A stretch of DNA of 17,353 bases from DASPPM01 sp035604475. GTDB lineage: Bacteria > Pseudomonadota > Alphaproteobacteria > JACZXZ01. Below are positions 14,805-17,353 of this stretch, piece after piece. Location: assembly GCA_035604475.1 (NCBI GenBank), contig DATNIJ010000305.1, positions 1 through 17,353 of the forward strand. The letters run 5' to 3'. The number at the start of each line of letters is the position of its first letter. Position 1 is the first letter of the stretch. The translations under genes were made by a program, and so were the position numbers. Below the pieces are notes generated by a model. It saw only the letters and a list, made by a program, of their open reading frames with translations. It had not been told where the DNA came from and ran no database searches.

Positions 14805-14876
14805 CTAGAGCGGGCCTGCCACAGCTACATCCTCGAGCCCGAGGAGCGCAAGCCCGAGGCGGCCGCTCGCTTATGA
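14805..14876 (+). pseudogene. Remnant of a second glutathione S-transferase gene
   Basis: In the frame ending at TGA 14874-14876 the DNA encodes LERACHSYILEPEERKPEAAARL. This matches the intact GST (12048-12680), which reads LER, then PAMQW, then AFHSFILEPVERRPEVAA, and which ends AAARL. Relative to it the remnant lacks 15 nt after LER and nearly everything between 'RPEVAA' and the final AAARL, joined at a GCGGC repeat. The last bases (GGCCGCTCGC..., stop, CCGCGC) match the intact gene's 3' end and flank closely. No start or N-terminal domain is recognisable upstream. The stop codon overlaps the arfB start. Confidence 0.7.
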
Positions 14877-15388
14877 CCGCGCGCAGCACTGCGAAAGGCC
14901 CGGGAAGAACCCGCAAGGCCTTGCCGCGGGAAGAGCCGAAGGCGACGGGCGAGCCGTTGCCAGCGAGCTTGCTCCGCATCACGGACGAGATCGCCATCGG
15001 CGCGCGCGAGATCGAGGAGCGCTTCGTGCGCGCCTCCGGTCCCGGCGGGCAGAACGTCAACAAAGTGGCGACTGCCGTGCAGCTTCGCTTCGACGTGCAG
15101 CACTCCCCCTCGCTGCCCGAGGCCGTGAGAGCAAGGCTCGCGCGCTTGGCCGGCAGGCGCCTCAGCAAGGAGGGTGTCTTGATCATCGCCGCCGAGCGGC
15201 ACCGCACCCAGGCACAGAACCGCCGAGAGGCGCTCGCGCGACTGATCGAGCTCATCGAGCGCGCCGCAGTCCCCCCTCGGCTGCGCAAGCCCACGAAGCC
15301 TTCGGCAAGCGCACGCCGCCGGCGACTGGCGGACAAGGCACGCCGCTCCGCCTTGAAACGCCTGCGCACCTCCCGCGCGGACGAGTGA
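14873..15388 (+). CDS. arfB: Alternative ribosome-rescue factor B (peptidyl-tRNA hydrolase, YaeJ/ICT1 type)
   Basis: This 171-residue protein frees ribosomes stalled on mRNAs without a stop codon by hydrolysing peptidyl-tRNA. It has the class-I release factor catalytic domain without codon-recognition domains: RASGPGGQNVNKVATAVQL contains the GGQ (residues 58-60), followed by the 'LSKEGVLIIAAERHRTQAQNRREAL' stretch seen in the family. The C-terminal 45 residues are highly basic (KPTKPSASARRRRLADKAR), the tail that enters the empty mRNA channel. An extra N-terminal stretch of about 30 residues precedes the domain and is longer than in E. coli YaeJ, so a later start cannot be excluded. The ATG overlaps the TGA of the GST remnant (ATGA), implying past translational coupling. 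It converges on the ABC permease gene. Confidence 0.9.
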   Translation: MTARSTAKGPGRTRKALPREEPKATGEPLPASLLRITDEIAIGAREIEERFVRASGPGGQNVNKVATAVQLRFDVQHSPSLPEAVRARLARLAGRRLSKEGVLIIAAERHRTQAQNRREALARLIELIERAAVPPRLRKPTKPSASARRRRLADKARRSALKRLRTSRADE

Positions 15389-15404
15389 AGGGCGAGCGCC
15401 CGCC

Positions 15405-16577
15405 TCAGCTCGGGAAGAGTATTCCCTCGCGTTCGTAGAGCCGGAAGCCAAGCGCCAGAAGGGCAAAGGTGAAGACCAGCGTCGCCAGCACGGAGACGCC
15501 GATGAGCGACCAGCTCACCGCCTCGCTGCGCATCATCTGGCCCATGAGCAGCGTCTGCCCGAAGGTCGGAATCGAGGCGAGGAGCGAATGCACCTTGACG
15601 GGCACGAAGACGAGAATCATGCCGGCCATGCCCGGCACCAGCGGCAAGAGGCCGAGGTAGGTCTGCGCCTCCTTGATGCTCCGGGTCACCGCCGTGATGA
15701 TGAGCTGCGTCGCCACCGCGAAGACGGCGAGCGGCACGCAGACCGGAACCAGAAGCGAGAGCTGCAACACGCTCGGGAGCGTGCCGATCCCGAGCGCCTC
15801 CCGCGGTATCGAGTGAAGCATGATCCAAAAGGCGACCACCTGCACCGCAAGTGCCAGCAAGGTGAAGACCACGGCGGCGGCAAGCTTGCCGATCAGCACC
15901 TGCGAGCGGGTCACGGGGTTGATCATCAAGGGCTCGAAGGAGCCGCGCTCGCGCTCCCCGCTGGTGGCATCCAGCGTCAGATAGACGCCGCCGATAAAGA
16001 GCGTGAACATCAGGAAGGGCGGGATCATGTTGAGGAACATGAAGCCGAGGTTGGCGGCGCGGCCGACGTTCTCGTGCATGACGCGGAGCGAGGTCATGAC
16101 GTCGGGATCGAGGCCCTTGGCGCGGAGCCGTGCCGCCGTCGTCTCGCGCTCGTAGTTGCGCAGGATGTCGAGGACCTGTCCGCTCGCCACGATGCTGTCG
16201 AGGCGCGCGGGGTCGGTCACCACCGTCACCTCGAGCGGCGCCCCGCCCGCGGCCACGGGCCGCTCCGGAAGCACGAGCGCGAAGGGCAGCTCGTCGCGTT
16301 GCACCGCCCCTTTAGGGTCGTCCGGGGCCGCGCGGATGGTGACCCCGTGCGCCTCGAGGAAGCGGATGAATTCCGGCGCATTCTCCGCGTGCGCGACGGC
16401 GACCTCGATGGGCCGGCCCGGGCCGTGCTCGGTCTTGAGCATGCTGCCGACGAAGGTGAAGAGAAGGCCGAGCAAGAGCGGGCCCATGAGCGGATAGATC
16501 AGCGCCACCAGGATGCTGCGCCGATCGCGCAGATTGTCGGTCATCTCCTTGCGAAAGACGATGGCGATGGTCGACAT
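15405..16577 (-). CDS. ABC-2 type exporter permease, NatB-like
   Basis: The 390-residue inner-membrane protein starts with the cytoplasmic 'IAIVFRKEMTDNLRDRRSI' motif common to NatB/CcmB-type ABC-2 permeases, then helix 1 (about 23-45), a large extracytoplasmic loop (about 46-180) and five further hydrophobic segments (about 180-380), with 'ERERGSFEPLMINPVTRSQVLIGK' forming the coupling-helix region between them. This is the layout of the Na+-exporting NatB family; the actual cargo could be sodium, a drug or a lipid and cannot be read. It starts 3 nt after the stop of the ATPase gene (TGA GCC ATG), so the two are cotranscribed and probably translationally coupled. It ends 16 nt from the convergent arfB stop. 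Confidence 0.88.
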   Translation of the reverse strand: MSTIAIVFRKEMTDNLRDRRSILVALIYPLMGPLLLGLLFTFVGSMLKTEHGPGRPIEVAVAHAENAPEFIRFLEAHGVTIRAAPDDPKGAVQRDELPFALVLPERPVAAGGAPLEVTVVTDPARLDSIVASGQVLDILRNYERETTAARLRAKGLDPDVMTSLRVMHENVGRAANLGFMFLNMIPPFLMFTLFIGGVYLTLDATSGERERGSFEPLMINPVTRSQVLIGKLAAAVVFTLLALAVQVVAFWIMLHSIPREALGIGTLPSVLQLSLLVPVCVPLAVFAVATQLIITAVTRSIKEAQTYLGLLPLVPGMAGMILVFVPVKVHSLLASIPTFGQTLLMGQMMRSEAVSWSLIGVSVLATLVFTFALLALGFRLYEREGILFPS

Positions 16578-16580
16578 GGC

Positions 16581-17345
16581 TCAGTCCGCGACCGCGCCGA
16601 GTGCGGCAGGTGCCGCTCGTTCCGCCGTGACAGCCATCGTCGCTGCCATGAAGACGTCCTCAAGCTCGTCGAGGCCGGTCGACTCGCGGAGCTCGTCGGG
16701 CGTGCCCTGGAGCGCCACGCGCCCGTCCGAGAGAATGACGATGCGGTCCGCGAGCGCCGCCACCTCCTGCATGATGTGGCTCGAGAGGAGCACGCAGCGG
16801 CCCTCCCTGCGGAAGCGGCGGAGGAGCTCGCGCACGGAGCGGCTCGTGCCCACGTCCAGGCCGTTCGTCGGCTCGTCGAGGATGACGTTGTGCGGGTTGT
16901 GCACGAGTGCCCTTGCTAAGGCCACCTTCATCTGCTGGCCGCGCGAGAAGCCCTTGGCACGCCGATCGATGAAGTCCGCCATGGCGAGGGTCTCGACGAG
17001 CTCGGCCGTGCGCCGCTCGATCTCGCGCGCCTCAAGGCCGTGCAGCTCGCCGAAATAGCGCACATGCTCGCGCGCGGTGAGGCGCGGATAGAGGCCGCGC
17101 ACGTCGGGCATCACGCCCAAGCGGCGCTGTGCGGCGCGCCGGTCGAGCTCGGCGTCGATGCCGTCGACCAGCGTCTTGCCCGAGTCCGGGGCAAGCACGG
17201 TATAGATCATGCGCAGAATGGTGGTCTTGCCGGCCCCGTTCGGTCCGATGATGCCGGTGATCTCGCCGTCGCGCGCGATGAAGCTGACCCCCTGGACCGC
17301 ATGCACTCCGCCGAACGACTTGTAGAGATCACGAGCCTCGATCAT
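16581..17345 (-). CDS. ABC transporter ATPase, NatA-like
   Basis: This 254-residue cytoplasmic ATPase energises the adjacent NatB-like permease. It shows Walker A GPNGAGKTT (34-42), the signature FSRGQQ (133-138, R replacing the usual S/G before GQ), Walker B VILDEP (154-159), the D-loop NGLD, and the switch histidine H190 (SSHIMQE). The Q-loop region reads LGVMPDVRGLYPRLT, without the usual glutamine but as commonly seen in NatA-type proteins. About 25 extra Ala-rich residues follow the end of the domain. The ATG at 17345 is preceded by GGAAGGG. The promoter lies beyond the right edge. Confidence 0.9.
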   Translation of the reverse strand: MIEARDLYKSFGGVHAVQGVSFIARDGEITGIIGPNGAGKTTILRMIYTVLAPDSGKTLVDGIDAELDRRAAQRRLGVMPDVRGLYPRLTAREHVRYFGELHGLEAREIERRTAELVETLAMADFIDRRAKGFSRGQQMKVALARALVHNPHNVILDEPTNGLDVGTSRSVRELLRRFRREGRCVLLSSHIMQEVAALADRIVILSDGRVALQGTPDELRESTGLDELEDVFMAATMAVTAERAAPAALGAVAD

Positions 17346-17353
17346 GCCCTTCC

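Noticed and set aside
13512..14876. Long plus-strand open frame opposite the Nramp gene
   Set aside because: It is a high-GC shadow frame rich in R, E, D and H without motifs. Only its last 24 codons, the GST remnant, are meaningful.
15389..15404. GGGCG/CGCCC repeat between arfB and the ABC permease as a terminator
   Set aside because: The stem is only 4-5 bp, the loop is very short and no T-run follows.
15588..16919. Long plus-strand open frame opposite the ABC permease and ATPase
   Set aside because: It is antisense to two well-recognised genes, with skewed composition and no motif.
1..17353. CRISPR arrays, tRNA or rRNA genes, insertion sequences, phage integrase
   Set aside because: I found no spaced repeat array, no tRNA-like cloverleaf, no rRNA sequence and no transposase or integrase motif on either strand. 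The phage-fibre-like module is a domain inside two enzymes, not a prophage.

Overview
The window is GC-rich DNA with tightly packed genes, short intergenic gaps and no RNA genes, phage genes or transposases that I can see. The GC content, the BrnT/BrnA pair and a Mur/Fur-like operator with TGCAA half-sites fit an alphaproteobacterium, possibly Rhodospirillales-like. That placement is an inference from gene families and was not tested.

Region 1 (1-10344) looks like a surface-polysaccharide or glycoconjugate locus. On the minus strand lie three genes: a radical SAM protein (2471-5254), an OafA-type membrane acyltransferase (480-2363) and the start of a membrane protein that runs off the left edge (1-364). 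The first two are unrelated enzymes, yet they end in the same beta-sandwich-like module, which resembles the glycan-binding-type modules of phage tail fibres. Divergent from them is a protein with a long coiled coil and a sulfotransferase-like domain (5530-7353). Next come a minus-strand pair, an RmlD/GalE-like sugar-nucleotide SDR and a GmhA-like SIS isomerase (7387-8998). A GT2 glycosyltransferase (9340-10344) follows on the plus strand, behind a leader of about 300 nt that contains competing inverted repeats. Together the genes suggest synthesis of a heptose-like sugar, its transfer, and decoration by acyl, possibly sulfate, and radical-SAM chemistry.

Region 2 (10454-12680) holds a TPR protein fused to a 2-oxoglutarate/Fe(II) oxygenase-like domain, with a promoter placed so that its mRNA may be almost leaderless. 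Divergent from it is a glutathione S-transferase (GST) gene.

Region 3 (12681-14876) is a small block holding the brnT/brnA toxin-antitoxin operon, which has a clear promoter and operator repeats, and a divergently oriented Nramp-family metal transporter. The transporter lacks the canonical DPGN and MPH metal-site motifs and sits behind a 27-bp Mur/Fur-type inverted repeat. The block is bracketed by the intact GST gene on the left and a decayed piece of a second GST copy on the right. The stop codon of that piece overlaps the start codon of arfB.

Region 4 (14873-17345) is housekeeping-like: the ribosome-rescue hydrolase ArfB, then a minus-strand NatA/NatB-type ABC exporter (ATPase and permease 3 nt apart).
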